DNA from: Umbilicaria muhlenbergii
Lineage: Eukaryota > Ascomycota > Lecanoromycetes > Umbilicariales > Umbilicariaceae
Assembly (NCBI GenBank): GCA_000611775.1
Contig: KK106982.1
Coordinates: forward strand, 3,157,992-3,221,991
Length of the DNA stretch: 64,000 bases
Reading direction: 5' to 3'
In this document: in pieces, positions 46,852 through 58,990 of the stretch
Numbering within the stretch: the stretch's first letter is position 1
How the letters are laid out: the number at the start of each line of letters is the position of its first letter
Program-made: the position numbers and the translations under genes
The notes under the pieces: model-generated
Told to the model about the DNA's origin: nothing
Databases searched by the model: none
The model's input: the letters and a program-made list of their open reading frames with translations, nothing else

Positions 46852-49380
46852 TTTGCAAGCTCACGAGAGCAGCATCCTCGAGACACCCATAGTAGCCGTT
46901 GTGAGTCTAATGCGGGAGAAAGAGGTTTCCGAATGCATATGTTATCCTGCTGTATCGAGCTTCGAGACTCTTGAAAGCGGTTTAGATGGGGGAGATCAAG
47001 AACTACTATCTTAAAGAAGCGCAGCTAACGATGTGTACCAATGTCACGAGGCAAAGCGCCGGGACGAAGGGGAAAATATTCAATGATACTGTTCAACAAC
47101 AAGAGCGAATGCTCTGGGGGGCAGGTTTTTACCGCATGTGTTCTGCACAATGCTTACCTAGTGCCGACACTTCACGACGATAAAGTTTCTTCTCCTTAGT
47201 CACTCATCCCTGCTCGGAGAACGACCAGGAAAACCGATCCCAGATGCAGCGTTCGTGAATAGAAATTGAAAGGACGGCTTGGCCTGGAAAGGTGGATGCA
47301 AGCACTGTGGCCTTTTCAGCCATGGTAAGCTGAGCCATCAACCGCAATATGGCGATTGGCGATAGCTGTGCCCGCGAGCCCAATGTGCCTTTGAAATAAA
47401 ACTAAGACAGACGTCAACAGTGATGATGCTTGCAAGAGTATCGGACACAAGTCATGAATAGAGGGATACATCCCCTCTGCGGGACTTGGCAAAAAGCAAC
47501 TGGCAGGTGTGTGAACCAAATAAGTGACAGTTGTCAACTGGTGATCCCATCAACCACTTAGCATGCAAGATAAGCTTAAGGACTGGTGAATGCAGAGATG
47601 GTGGGAGCATAGATACCTACAAGTTTTACCCCAGGAACTAAGATATATCGCTTTCACTGTTATAGTGCTGAGAGGAGCTTCAGATAAAGGCGCTCACTTA
47701 TTTTGATCACGCGCCTGCTGATTTTTTTTCTCCATCTATGACTCATGTCCGATACTCTTACATCTGAGCCAGTTTCCATTGACACCGAGTTGTTTGGTAT
47801 TAAAATGCATTTTCCCGCGCGGCGTCTATATCCCATATATATAACACGACAAGCTGAAACATAGAACACGTATAGGCTTAATTTGCATGCATAGATAATC
47901 CTGGTACTGTGGCATTGCGATGTGCATTGCGAACAGTTTTAGTCAACCTCCTCAGCCCTCAGGCCGGATCAACTCAGGCGCAGCATGGTAACACCAAAAA
48001 ACCAGATGAAAATGGTAGCTCCAGGTAGATGCTAGTATTACGAGCTTCAATTGTTCTCGTTTCGCATTGAAGAGTAGTCTAGCGGATGGTACGTTTCATC
48101 CAAAACTTCATCTACCAGTGATGCCGCAGGAACAGGCTCAGATTGGAAGCATGTAGAAGATAGAAATAACAATGCGCAAAGCCATACGAGGTATGAGTGC
48201 ATTTGAAACAGGTACTGCATGAATGTACTCGGATAAATTAACAATATTCCGTAAGGCTAGGACTTCACTCGAGGTGGTGCATCCAAGGACACAGGACACG
48301 GCGAGTAAGTGGGTAATGCTATTTCCGTGTTCAAGGCTATGGCGGACCGAGGCCGAAAACAAATTTCGGCGGCGCTTCCTCTGCCTTTGTAACACACCCA
48401 TGAACGACTCGGCGGGAGTGGGGTGGGGGGATTCCTGGCAGCTGCTCGTTGCTGACATTAGGAGCCGTGAGCAGATGGATGTATCACGGCAGAGGGCCTT
48501 CCTGATTGCACGGCAAAGTTTTCGGACGGTGGGCCATTTGGCCTATCCTCCTTACGGCGACTAGCTGGGTGCAGATGGCGTAGAGCTGTGCCGGTATCAT
48601 TGGGAATCCTCGAAGCGTTCGTACGAAAGGGGCGCCCAAAAGGCTCAATAATTTCCGCACGCAGATCTTCGAGGATCGAGGATTGGTACGCGTAAGGTAT
48701 GTCTTATGCGAGTACTCGCCTCCGATTCGCTTCCATGTGCAAATGTGCTGGAGCGGACTCACATCAGGAAGGTAGGTTGGCTGCGTACGGAGCAGTGGCG
48801 AGCGCAGCTCCTTCATTGTATACATTCTTCGCGAATGCTGTAGCTATTTCTTGCCTGTTGAGACATGGTCGCCTTCGTAGTGCAAGCAAGGAGAGACGGA
48901 TAGCTCCGAGTGGATGCTTGGCGAGCTCCTCTGTGGCTGAGGAAGGAGGCTGAGGCGGAAGAATGCACAGGCGGGACCGAGGTTCACCATTGCTCGGGCC
49001 AATCACAGCGCCATGCCAGGATCTGGCGATTTTGCCTTCGTAGGAGAAGGAAGCAGATCGGCGCTGGCTCGGCTGGACAGTAATAATAACATCCTATCGT
49101 TGAGCGCGCCGTTGTCCCCAGGGAGCTGAGTGATGATCTAGGAAGTCATCTGGACACGGAAGCGTGAAAGCATGTGCTCGTTGATGGCCGTGATGCTTGT
49201 AGAAATGCGTCGGAGAGAGATCACCAGCCACCAAGGACACATCAGAGGGCTTGGTTCACACGGACTCGCCTGCTGAATCAGGCTCTGCATCCATCACCAC
49301 CATCATAGTGATCATCCATCAACCAGTGTTCAACGATAGTAGTATCGCCACTCGATTGGTGAGACATTGCACCACAAGGG
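46852..49380. other. Gene-free stretch before the cyclin leader
   Basis: About 2.5 kb with only short scattered frames and ordinary ATG frequency on the plus strand. No RNA gene, mobile element or repeat is recognised. Confidence 0.5.
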
Positions 49381-49386
49381 TATAAG
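49381..49386 (+). promoter_or_regulatory. TATA-like box, candidate core promoter of the Pcl-type cyclin gene
   Basis: The sequence gggTATAAGcacc lies 27 bases before the start of the long ATG-free stretch and about 2.2 kb before the cyclin start codon. Its position is what a transcription start near 49410-49440 would need. This is inference from position; no transcript evidence is available here. Confidence 0.4.
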
Positions 49387-50570
49387 CACCGGCATTCATC
49401 CAGCATGTTTCTCCACCATTCCAGAGGCCCAGTGACTTGTGAGTCTCGGTCATCTTCAACCTCAGCCGATTATCGCGGATCCGGCAGACCAGTCGTTCAG
49501 CGCAAACCTCCTCGCATCAAGAACCAAGCAGCAACGGTCGCGGGGTCCAACTCTGGAACGTGTGTGCTCTTCCAAGCAACACCTCCTTACGCCTTACCCT
49601 ACGCAGGGGACCCGACAGCAAATACTCCAATTCGAGTGCTAGATAATACGGTACTCACCTGCGACGTACCGAAGCGGGTAGCATCTCATTGTCCAGTCAT
49701 TCCTCGAAAATCCCTGGTGAATCTACGGCTCTACGTTTCACCGCAAACGGAACCCTCGTGCAGGGTGGAAGCATCTGCCATTTTCACTTGATCAGCTTTG
49801 AGTGGTTGGCTACTTGAAAGGTGAAACGCGTGGGCGTGCTGTCACCGGGGGGGTCCACCGACATTTGCTCCCAATCATTCCAGTCATCCCCAGTGTGCCC
49901 GTGCTCTCGCACCAGCGAATCACGGGGCGCCCCGCTCGAGCTGCCAAGATTGGAGAGAGGCAGGGGTCGCTGAAGTCGCGCGCTACCGGGAAGTATCCAG
50001 CCATAGGCGAGAACGAGCCCAAGCGTTAGGGAGCATTAGAGGAGCATAGCCTGTAAGGCTAAGACGCACAAGCATACCTGAACCAAGGGGACCCGCCTGC
50101 ACAGGGGGCACAGGAGCGAAGCATCGGAGCCTTGGAGAGGGACGGAGTCGATTCAGCATCATCCAGGCTTGAGAAGGGGTGTGTTGGAGTTTTGAGCTGG
50201 CAAGCCTGCGGGCGGCGAGACGACGAAAGCAGCCAACCAGTCCATTTCCAGCTCTGGATTGTTTCCCCACACGCTGGGGCCAGGATCGAAATTGGTCTGC
50301 AACGAGCGCCCTTTGCACTCCAACCAACAGCCACGCGCACAGGAAGGGGGAGACACGGGGCTAGCAGCGCAGGCTATCTTAATCCTCTGCTGCCCCGTGT
50401 ACTATTTTACTTCAAACGATTAGGGAAGAAGGGGCGCCAGTGACCAGCACGACACATTATCAGTGTGCACAGGAGGCGATCATTCTCGTCGAGTCATAAG
50501 TATCATTCATCACCCGCCTTCACTTCGAAACACACACCTCTCCCCACCATTCGACAGCCGGCCACCGCCT

Positions 50571-50600
50571 TCGCATTTGCATTCGCATTCGCATTCGCAT
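50571..50600 (+). repeat. Hexanucleotide tandem repeat (TCGCAT)n
   Basis: Five consecutive 6-base units (tcgcat, one variant ttgcat), inside the putative cyclin leader. The unit carries CAT on the sense strand but never ATG. Confidence 0.85.
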
Positions 50601-50678
50601 TCCTTCGTCACCGGTCGCTCGACTTCACGCCCCTTCACGAAGTATATTAGTGTTGCTACTCCCCCTCACCGGCTTGAG

Positions 50679-50730
50679 GTTGTTGTTGCTACTGCTGCTG
50701 TAATCATTGTTGCTTCTGTTGCTGTTGCTG
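50679..50730 (+). repeat. Imperfect GTT/GCT trinucleotide tract
   Basis: A run of ttg, ttgct and ctgctg units interrupted by taatcat. It lies inside the putative leader. The opposite strand would read as CAA/CAG repeats, but no supporting ORF exists. Confidence 0.7.
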
Positions 50731-51586
50731 CGCCAGAAGGAATCATTCGGGAAGCGCCTTAGGACTAGCCCTGCCGCTCGACAAAGATTTCCCGCTTAAG
50801 CAACCCCGCCTCGGCCGCCTCCCCCAATACGCCTAACAGCACCGTCCCCTGGAACCTCGATCCTTCGGGCCTAGGTCAGGCACAGTCCGGGGCGTTTCCT
50901 CAACAGCCATCGGCCTTCGTTTACCCCCGCCCACCCTAATCCACTAAGCGACTATCAGCTTCGCCGTGCGCCATCCGCCTGCTGCGATCCAAACCCCCTC
51001 GGTCTGCCTCGACAGCGCAGATAGCAAGCAACATTTACTTGTGACTTGTACGTCTTGCGTGCGGAAGGAAAGGCGGTAACGCAGCGAATCCTAGTCATCA
51101 GATTTCCGCCGGACGGAAAACTGCAGAAGTTATTAATTCACACGGTCCTCCACACGAGATTTCACCTGACGCTTCTATTGACCCTATTGGCCCTTCTATT
51201 GTCGACGACGCTCGAGACGGAGCAGAAACGCCTTTGACCTTCACGATATAACAACGCTTACGATCCACACACGGTCTGCTACTTTACGTCTTACGATCTA
51301 CCATCTAGTAATCCGGAATCCAAGGCACTCATAGACTAATACAATACCCATATCTCCCGCTTACACCGACATAACGTCAACTCAGCCTCTACAAGGCGCG
51401 ACTGTCATATCCTCACCTCGCCAACCCGGCCGACACACAGACCGATCAGCCCGCAGCTTTAGCTCAAGCACTTCAACCTCAGGACATCTACTTCTGTGGC
51501 ACAGGACGATAGCCTAACGACCTGAAGCTTAACCCAAAGTCTCACATAAGTGAAGCTTGCCTTGACATCCCCTCCAAATCAACAAG

Positions 51587-52846
51587 ATGGCACTACCTAC
51601 TCCAGCCCAGAACCAGGCGGCCTTGGACGCTTTCGTTATGTCTCCGGTGTCGTCTTCGATGGTTTCGTATCTTGCAATGATGGCTTCAAATGTCATTCGA
51701 TGCGAGCAGCAGCCACCATTAACAAACAAACACCTGCCGCCAACCCCACCGGCAACTCCACCGCAAGACCCAGAGACGCGACTACCGCTTCAGCCGGCAC
51801 TTCCTTCGCTTGAGGAGTTCATCCAATCGCTTGTGGACCGCTCGCATGTCCAAGTCCCGACTCTGATGAGCTCTCTCGTCTACCTCTCCCGCCTCCAACA
51901 ACGATTACCACCTGTGGCCAAGGGGATGCGGTGTACAGTTCACCGAATCTTCCTTGCCTCGCTTATTCTCGCAGCGAAGAACTTGAATGATTCTTCTCCG
52001 AAGAACAAGCACTGGGCTCGCTACTCTTCGGTCAAGGGATACGAGGGCTTCGGCTTCTCATTAACCGAAGTCAATCTTATGGAGAAACAACTACTTTTCC
52101 TCCTGGACTGGGATCTACGGATCACAACCGAAGATCTCTTCACCCACCTCGAGTTCTTCCTCGCGCCCATCCGCCAGAAGCAGCTCGCCAAGGAAGAAAT
52201 CAAGCGCCAAGTCCAGCTCCGCGAGCTTGTTCTTGTCGCCCAGAACCAACAACAAATCCGTGAGCGGTCTCCCCATCTTGCGCTCTCCGTCCGCAGCGGT
52301 ACTGGTTCCGCAAAGAGTGCGTACAATTCGCCCGCCGGCTACAGCTCGACCACATACGTCAAAGACCTCGAGCGCTACTCAAACGCCACCCCACCGCCAA
52401 AATCTTACCAACGCCGCCAACAGCGCCCCTCCCGCTCCGTCTCGCCTCCCTCGGCCGATGCCGTTCCCGGCCTCGTCCACTCGGGTACCGCCAACAGCCT
52501 GGGATCCACCTCCTCGTCGCGTGCTTCATCGATATCTCCACCACCATCGCGAGGCACGCCGTCCTCAACCATGTCATCCTACGTCGACGACACCGCCTGC
52601 GTATCCTCGGAATACGACATCGCAGCTTCCTACAGTGACGGTAACTCCAGTCCCTACGCCGAGAGCATGTACAAACTGCGTCCGACGCTCGGAGCCCATC
52701 AGTTGAGCTACACGGGCGATCTGGAGAAGCCGGCGAAGAAGGCGAAGATGGCCGGCGGCATCATTCAGAGGTTCTTCTACTCGGCCGCGGGGGCGTATCA
52801 GGGTGCGAACGGCACGGCGAGGGTCAGGGTGGGGAACGCGTACTGA
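51587..52846 (+). CDS. Pcl1/Pcl2-type G1 cyclin (Pho85/PhoA-family CDK partner)
   Basis: A single exon of 419 residues, first ATG in a good context (aagATGg). After a short N-terminus ([18 protein letters not shown]) and a Pro-rich segment, the cyclin box (about 65-185) reads [60 protein letters not shown] and [20 protein letters not shown]. The rest is Ser/Pro-rich and disordered, ending in a basic [20 protein letters not shown] segment. In yeast, Pcl1/2 bind Pho85 and act at Start and in polarised growth; in Aspergillus relatives act in conidiation. It is preceded by the ATG-free 2.2-kb region, so its translation is likely regulated through a long leader. Confidence 0.92.
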   Translation: MALPTPAQNQAALDAFVMSPVSSSMVSYLAMMASNVIRCEQQPPLTNKHLPPTPPATPPQDPETRLPLQPALPSLEEFIQSLVDRSHVQVPTLMSSLVYLSRLQQRLPPVAKGMRCTVHRIFLASLILAAKNLNDSSPKNKHWARYSSVKGYEGFGFSLTEVNLMEKQLLFLLDWDLRITTEDLFTHLEFFLAPIRQKQLAKEEIKRQVQLRELVLVAQNQQQIRERSPHLALSVRSGTGSAKSAYNSPAGYSSTTYVKDLERYSNATPPPKSYQRRQQRPSRSVSPPSADAVPGLVHSGTANSLGSTSSSRASSISPPPSRGTPSSTMSSYVDDTACVSSEYDIAASYSDGNSSPYAESMYKLRPTLGAHQLSYTGDLEKPAKKAKMAGGIIQRFFYSAAGAYQGANGTARVRVGNAY

Positions 52847-53854
52847 ATGATCGCTGATCATCATTGGTGGACATACCACACGACAGAAGAACGAAAGGAA
52901 CGCAACGGTGCCCGGAGCTGGTATTTAGGCATCTAGGAGGACCCGTCGTTTTTTGCGGAGCTTTTAGCGTGCATCCTGGGTCCTGTGTTCTCGCGCCGCG
53001 AGAACCGGACCCTTGGGCGTTTTTGGGTTTGGATATTTGCTGTAGTTGCGAGAAGAAGACTCTGTGCAATGTGTCAGATTTGCCCCATATACCCGCAAGA
53101 TCTGGCCAATATTATTTGTGGAGATAGAACAATGCATTCCTATCGAAAGAACGTCTGTTTCACTTTTTCCGTTACGGTCATGTGAATTTGACATGTGAAT
53201 GCTCCGTGTGCCTGCTGCCGAGATATGGCGATGAAGGAATAAGCTAAGCCTTAAAGGGCCAAGCATATGAAACACGTAACCACGCGTGCCACTTTGCGAC
53301 ACGACCCTACATGTGGTGAAGCAGACCACCACCGAAGTGCTTGGTGATCCCATGACGCCCCTCTCCACGCCCGAGCTCGGTGAATTGTCAGGATCCCGAG
53401 CAGCTACAACCGGACAAGGATGTGCATTTGGCCCGGGTACCAGACCCTCCCGTCGGGAAGATGGCAAAGAATCCGGATGGGTGAGCCTGAGGCGATATTC
53501 GATAGATCGATGCGTTTCTGGTTGGGAAAGGCTTACTTGGGAAGGTGGGTTGGGCGGTGACAGAGAAAGGGAATGATCATTAAGGGATCAAGCAAAAGTG
53601 GAAGTGCAGGGGTACATTGTAATACTTCGTCGGTGGATGAGCAATTGTCCCTGAGATTTATCTTTAGGGGCTGCAGTGGAAAAACGCATAAGAAAGATTC
53701 TCGCTCATCATATAGATGGCGGTCCCATAACTCCTATCGTCATGATCAGTTTACGAAATGCTGCCCGAACCCAATACTGGCCCCAAAACATAAACCATTT
53801 TGCTGTTCCCACGCAATGCTAAAGATCAAAATGCTCCATCTGATTCCGACTGGC
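52847..53854. other. Intergenic between convergent cyclin and membrane-protein genes
   Basis: About 1 kb that should hold both 3' UTRs. Short frames only. No repeat or RNA gene is recognised. Confidence 0.55.
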
Positions 53855-55351
53855 CTAAGCTGCGGCCTTCGCGTCATGCCAATCCTCGTGTTCGTCAGAA
53901 ACTCGCGGCGACGTCTGGTGAGGTGAATGTGCACCTCCAGGAAGGGTAGAGGGAAGGTCTTCTTCAGAGTTAAGCGGGGAGACCTGGTATGGAGTAGGGG
54001 TATCATGATAGCCATGCTCCTCTACGGGCGCTTTGATTCCAGGGGCTTGAATGTACTCAAGAGGGAGCGGCCCATCAGCTTCACCATCCGACATGGTCGG
54101 CCATTCTTTCCTGTTCTCACGTCGTCGGCGCCAGTAGATACCAAGGACTATAACGGCAGCCAAGGCCGCCAAGGCCGCCAGACATCCAATAACAATGCCA
54201 GCGATGGTACCCGCTAGCACGGATTTGGATTTGAGTTTGGGTTTGGATGAAGGAGTGGGAGAGGTGGTGAGATTGGAATTGGAAAGCGTAGGAAACGTAG
54301 TCGCGTTTGTGGACGCTGAGGATGCCGCCATAGCGCCCTGCGCTGCTTGACCTGAACTAGAGGCTGGCGTAGATGCCGAAGTTGCTACCGTCGTATTGGC
54401 GTCTGTACTGACGATTGTTAAACTGATGTTATTGCCAGGATTGTCCTTCTGGCCGACCTGAAGACAGTAGTTTCCGCCTGGTTGCAGGGTTGGTACTAGC
54501 AGGACGTCAGCTACTGGACGTGGATAAGGAATCACCTTTGTCTTACATAGTACGAAGTCTACGGTTGTTGGCTCCTCATGGTTGGTGAGATTGTCTATTG
54601 GAGACATGTCAGAATGAACTTCGTAAGAAATGGGAGTGCACATACAAGTTTTGGATTCAGCGGCAAGGCTGTCTTGCAGTAAGGTTAGAGTTATGGATCT
54701 AGGGTTCTGTGCTGTTAATTTTGCTTTCACTGTTCCTCCAGCATGGTATCTATTGTTGGCACTCGGACTCGTCAGAATCGAAGGAGGACCATAGTGTGAC
54801 ATTGTGACAATTGACATAGTTGTTGTTGATGGAAATTCTGGTACCGGTGTAGTCCCTATGATTGGTGTTGATGTTGTAGATGCCTGTCCTGAGGATCTTT
54901 GTGGTTCCGTAGACTCATCCATACCGGAATTCTTGGGTTTCGTTGTGCTGGAGATGCTTGTCTTGTCTGTTGGTGTCGTACTTGTGGATGAGGTAGATAT
55001 ACCCGTACATGACGCCTGTGACAGATTAGCATCTGTTGAGCTTGGTATTATTGGGCAACTCTGAGGTGCTCGGTGGTTTCAATGCAGAAAAACTCTTCGA
55101 GGTTGCCCTTACACGTGCGTCGCTAATGGAATTATTCTTGCGCAATCCATGGCGCTAAATCAGTACCCTCTAAGGTCAAAAAGGCTCTGCACTGTCGTAT
55201 AGCACGGATGTGTGATGCATGCAGAGAAGTCAAGGAAAGGAACAAAACGTACAGCGCAGTTGTTACCCTGGGGAGCTTGCGCCAGAGTGTCGTTCTGAGT
55301 CATAAACAGCACAACAAGCGCAGAGAACGCATTCAGGAATGTTGGTTTCAT
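53855..55351 (-). CDS. Secreted-entry single-pass membrane protein, Ser/Thr-rich
   Basis: Exon 1 (55253-55351) encodes a signal peptide, MKPTFLNAFSALVVLFMTQ, followed by QAPQGNNCA. The long exon 53855-55015 resumes in frame with ASCTGISTSSTST. A 42-base internal exon (55113-55154, RHGLRKNNSISDAR) is flanked by AG and gtaagg and keeps the frame; its use is uncertain (433 residues with it, 419 without). The extracellular part has a probable folded domain (YHAGGTVKAKLTAQNPRSIT ... LQPGGNYCLQVGQKDNPG) and Ser/Thr stretches suited to O-glycosylation. A transmembrane helix (VLAGTIAGIVIGCLAALAAL...) is followed by a stop-transfer RRRRENRK and an acidic cytosolic tail of about 90 residues. The topology resembles fungal wall sensors, but no WSC domain is seen. 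Function is unknown. Confidence 0.78.
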
Positions 55352-58300
55352 TGTACATAAGGTCAATCAAAGTTGAACTCTGACCTAAGAGAGCTGGCTT
55401 TTGAAGATGCGAACGCAGAAAGGATATGAAGATGGCAGTACGGCTGAACCAGCGTACAACTTCAGATGCACAAAGCAGGAAAGAAAGAGCAGTCCCCCTC
55501 AAAATTATCCCACAAGTATAACAGCCTGCTGCAGTCCCCCACGGCGAAGTTGAAGATACGTGTGCAGAAAGGCTGTGCCATTGCCAGGCGAATTGGGGGC
55601 TCAGAGGTTGCACTCCTCTCCATGCAATGATCCTTAGGTGGTAACTCATGCGTAGTCCTTGAAGCTCAGCGGCTCGGATAGGGCGCCGTACCTCTTCAGA
55701 GCCTCGAGTGGCACTTGATGCGTTAGAGATGGCTTCATCGGCTCATTGGACTGTGCCGCTGGTCCTCATCGCCAGCCGTCTAACCTCACTGCCTTGGGAT
55801 GGAGCTCCGCGCTTCCAGAATTGTGGAGCAAGAACGGCGCAGGGTTCAACTTTTATATGAACTGTTGCTGCAGAGGCATACGTTGTGCCGTCAAGCCATT
55901 TCACGGAGGAAGAGGGTGCTACCAAACATGAAACTTGGCAATTCCCGTGACCTGTGCTCCATCCACCAAGGTGACGCCCGAAGGCTAAAATTGGAAAGCC
56001 AATTAAGTAAGCCGCATCGAAATGCGAAAAGTCTCGAGTCGAGATCTAGACTGTCAGCCAGAGTACCAAATTGCACCTGACACCGTGCAACAAATACTTG
56101 AGTGTACATAATTACTGAGGGTGTTAAAGCGCAAGCCTGAACACCAACGTCATACGCATCGGAACATGATGCTGCCTAGACTAGACGACTGTGGATACAC
56201 TACGTAGGAGGCCCGAAGATCATAAAGATAGCTCCAGTTGTGGCGTCAATCTACTACCAAACGCATTTGATCCGCTAGCCCTGCTCGATGTTCGCATTGA
56301 TTCGCGTGTATTATACAACGGATATAGATTTGTCTGAGATGTAAACGGGATACAGCCGCATGGTACGAGTCTTAAAAATAATTCTTGAATCCACTATAAA
56401 CAGTGTGGCCTTGAACTGCAGTTACCAGCGCAATGCCCAAATCGTCCCCTTGATTGAATTCTTCTGGGCCTCCCGCTGAAACACAAAAATGGTGAATTCG
56501 ATCACCACCAGAACTGCACAAGCCCTATTTCATTGAAGCGCGTGTGCTGCTGACGTAGGCCACTTGCCTTTATTGACGTTGCCAGACAGGACGAAGATCC
56601 TTAATATCGTGTGTTGAGGCACAGTTGGCTGCTGCGGGACCTGCAGTCTTCTGGCGCATACTATACTGCGGATGGTCAGCAAGCCAGCCTTGTTTCGTCG
56701 CTAAGATATGTATTAATCATGCAATGAAGGAGGTTATATCAGATCTAAAGCCCGGTCAAGGGCTGATTTCATCAATGCTAACTTGTAGCTATGCCGACCG
56801 TCGTGAGATTATAATAATTTGATCATCATGTAAGGAAAAGAAGATAAAAAAAGACAACGAGATAGAGCTTGGATGAAACTTGACTTACTATGCAAGCTTC
56901 TCGTCTGCAGGGATCTAGTGATCCTGAAGCGCCCAGTGTCACGTCCAGAGTCGGTGTATTCTTTGCGCAGCGAGATTAGGCTGGACCACTCCTCTAGCTT
57001 CCTATCAAGGCACACCTGCTAGAGCCAGGCTTAGATCTTTGAATGCTCACCATTCCGGCAGCCGGCAGCGGACCGTGGGTGTGACCGCCCCTTGGATCAC
57101 TAGGGCGGACATGACAAGACCATATAGGTTGAGCTGACGCAGCGACGAATATTGACAGCATCATCACGATATTGCAGAAGCTGTCAGAAGCGTCTGTTTA
57201 GTAATGGTATTAGCCTGAGAGTGTGGGGCGAAGCGCTAATGACAGCATCCAAGGCTCGCGACTGGATCAGTGCAGACATTCTCGTCTTCGCAGGCGGTCA
57301 AGCCGCTCGGACATATGCTTGTCATTTATATGTCGAGGTCATCATATTAAGGGAGTGCGAGACATGACAGACAGAATAACACGTAACGTACCGTGCTCTT
57401 GATAGTATTAGATATGGAGACATTGTACATCAGCGTACTAATCCGCGTTCCATGTGATACACTGAACGAAGGCACCGAATGTTACTGTTTCAGAGTCAGC
57501 TCGGATGTCCTTCCACATAGATGCGGTTAGTCAGAAGTTCAAAGCTGTGATCAGAAATGCATGAATGGTATATAATAAAGTGTGTCTACATCGGAAACCC
57601 GGATCAGACTCGTCATCTAGATGTTCATCATAGAAGAAGCAGTGAGGTCAAATAGGAAGATGGCTTACGATATTGTGACGGCAATGATGGATAGCAGCTC
57701 TCAGTGGGAGTGTGGACTGTGCGGTGCGCATCAGACGGACGAGTTGCTTGCTAGGTGGTACATAGTGGGCACTGGAGACCGCTTATTGTTAGCGATATGA
57801 TCTGCAACCAGTTGGTAAGAACAAAGGGATTTAGTCAGGTTCATCAGTGGGCTAGGTTTTCTAGGCCTGCCACGAAAGGGCGTATCCTTTCACAAAGCAG
57901 TCTCATATTTTGAGGACTGTCGGAGCCCAGTGCCATTCATCTTATGGTAACCTGTGGTTGGACACCGGGGGGGGAAAGGGGGGTGGGGGAGTGTTGGGGG
58001 GTGTTTAATAGGTGTGTCATACCGTATGACAACAGCTATCGTGGCGAACTTTGCAAGGTTCTATTGATCTGGTGGGTCTAGAAAAGCAACATGAATCAGC
58101 GAGGTCGCCTTTGAGTATGATCACGTTTGTCTTGAAGATTGGTGAATAAGAGCTCAGTCTAAGCCATTTGGTGTCTTCGAGGATCCGATAGGATCTCAGT
58201 CGGTAATTTCCAGCGTATATAATACGAATTGATCATCATCGCTCTGGAAGTATTTGGGTGTTGGGATTGTGGAGGATTGAGAGCTTACCATGTCAACCCA

Positions 58301-58934
58301 CGCGTCAAGAGCATCTAGGGTCTAAGGCCAAGCGACCGGTCGTCCAGGTCTCGCGCTGCTCCACAGTCAGTGACGGTTGGCTCATAGACTCTGGACATAT
58401 CATAATGCAGCAGTAGAAGAATGTATCAGACTGACGTGTGCAATAAAAGTTTCATTCCCCTTGAGGTCAAAGACTCTAGTTTTGCGGTTTGAACAAATCA
58501 TCAGGTAAGAAGAAGAGGGCAGCAAGGACGTGAGAGATTCAAGTACTTACTGTAATGCGTAAACCATGCTTTGGATACATGGCTGGAGCGCACCGAAGAC
58601 ACGCGTTGGGTGTCCTGTTGCGAGTGTGGTGGAGTGGGTAAGGTAGTGAAAAGAAAAGAGTAAGAAAGCTCGAAATAATTGTACAGGTAACTATTGCCTT
58701 GTTCTCGTCTACGTTAGTGTGGCTCGGAAGAGAGTAAGCCTTACAGACACGTGACCAGAGCCAAGAACCCTGGTCCCCAATCGTACCTTAATCTCTGACA
58801 TTCTACGGACACAGCCCAATAGCTTCATGTCGTCGTCTTCTCGATGCGAGGCGCGCCGGATGCTGGCGAAGAAGAGCATGTGCTCCAGCTATCTGAGGCT
58901 GCGGGCGACTTCGGGGTTTCTGCTCGAGAAATTC
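55352..58934. other. Long gene-free stretch
   Basis: About 3.6 kb with no ORF of protein-like character on either strand. It contains a G-quadruplex candidate at 57967-58001. I looked for transposon ends, tRNA boxes and tandem repeats and saw none. Confidence 0.5.
57967..58001 (+). other. G-quadruplex candidate
   Basis: Four G runs of 8, 6, 5 and 6 bases separated by loops of 3, 1 and 6 bases, all on the plus strand. This satisfies the usual four-run, short-loop pattern. Confidence 0.75.
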
Positions 58935-58990
58935 CCGGAGGGGCGGCCGGATTGTGGCATCTAGCGGCGGGGCTCTGTTGATTTGCGGGG
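58935..58990 (+). promoter_or_regulatory. Cluster of CreA-type (SYGGRG) sites upstream of fbp1
   Basis: Three plus-strand matches to the CreA/Mig1 consensus SYGGRG: ccggag at 58935-58940, gcgggg at 58967-58972 and gcgggg at 58985-58990, about 300-350 bases before the fbp1 start. CreA represses gluconeogenic genes on glucose, so the placement makes sense. The motif is short and frequent in GC-rich DNA. Confidence 0.4.

Larger units (their letters stand above)
49408..51586 (+). promoter_or_regulatory. 2.18-kb ATG-free region, putative long 5' leader of the cyclin mRNA
   Basis: Reading every base, I find no ATG on the plus strand from 49408 to the cyclin ATG at 51587. The opposite strand has about 43 (CAT on the plus strand). 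Chance expectation at this composition is roughly 30. It contains a hexamer repeat (50571-50600) and a GTT/GCT-rich tract (50679-50730), and becomes C-, A- and CT-rich in its last 800 bases. Frames opening with near-cognate codons are short. The strand bias and exact end at the start codon point to a transcribed leader scanned by ribosomes. Part of it could be removed as introns. Confidence 0.75.

Noticed and set aside
49405-49791. 128-codon ATG-initiated plus-strand frame at the left edge of the cyclin leader
   Set aside because: No recognisable pattern. Its ATG is the last one before the ATG-free stretch and is probably upstream of, or at, the transcription start. I keep it only as a possible uORF.
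50132-50443. 103-codon frame within the putative leader
   Set aside because: It has no ATG start and no protein family pattern; chance frame in GC-rich DNA.
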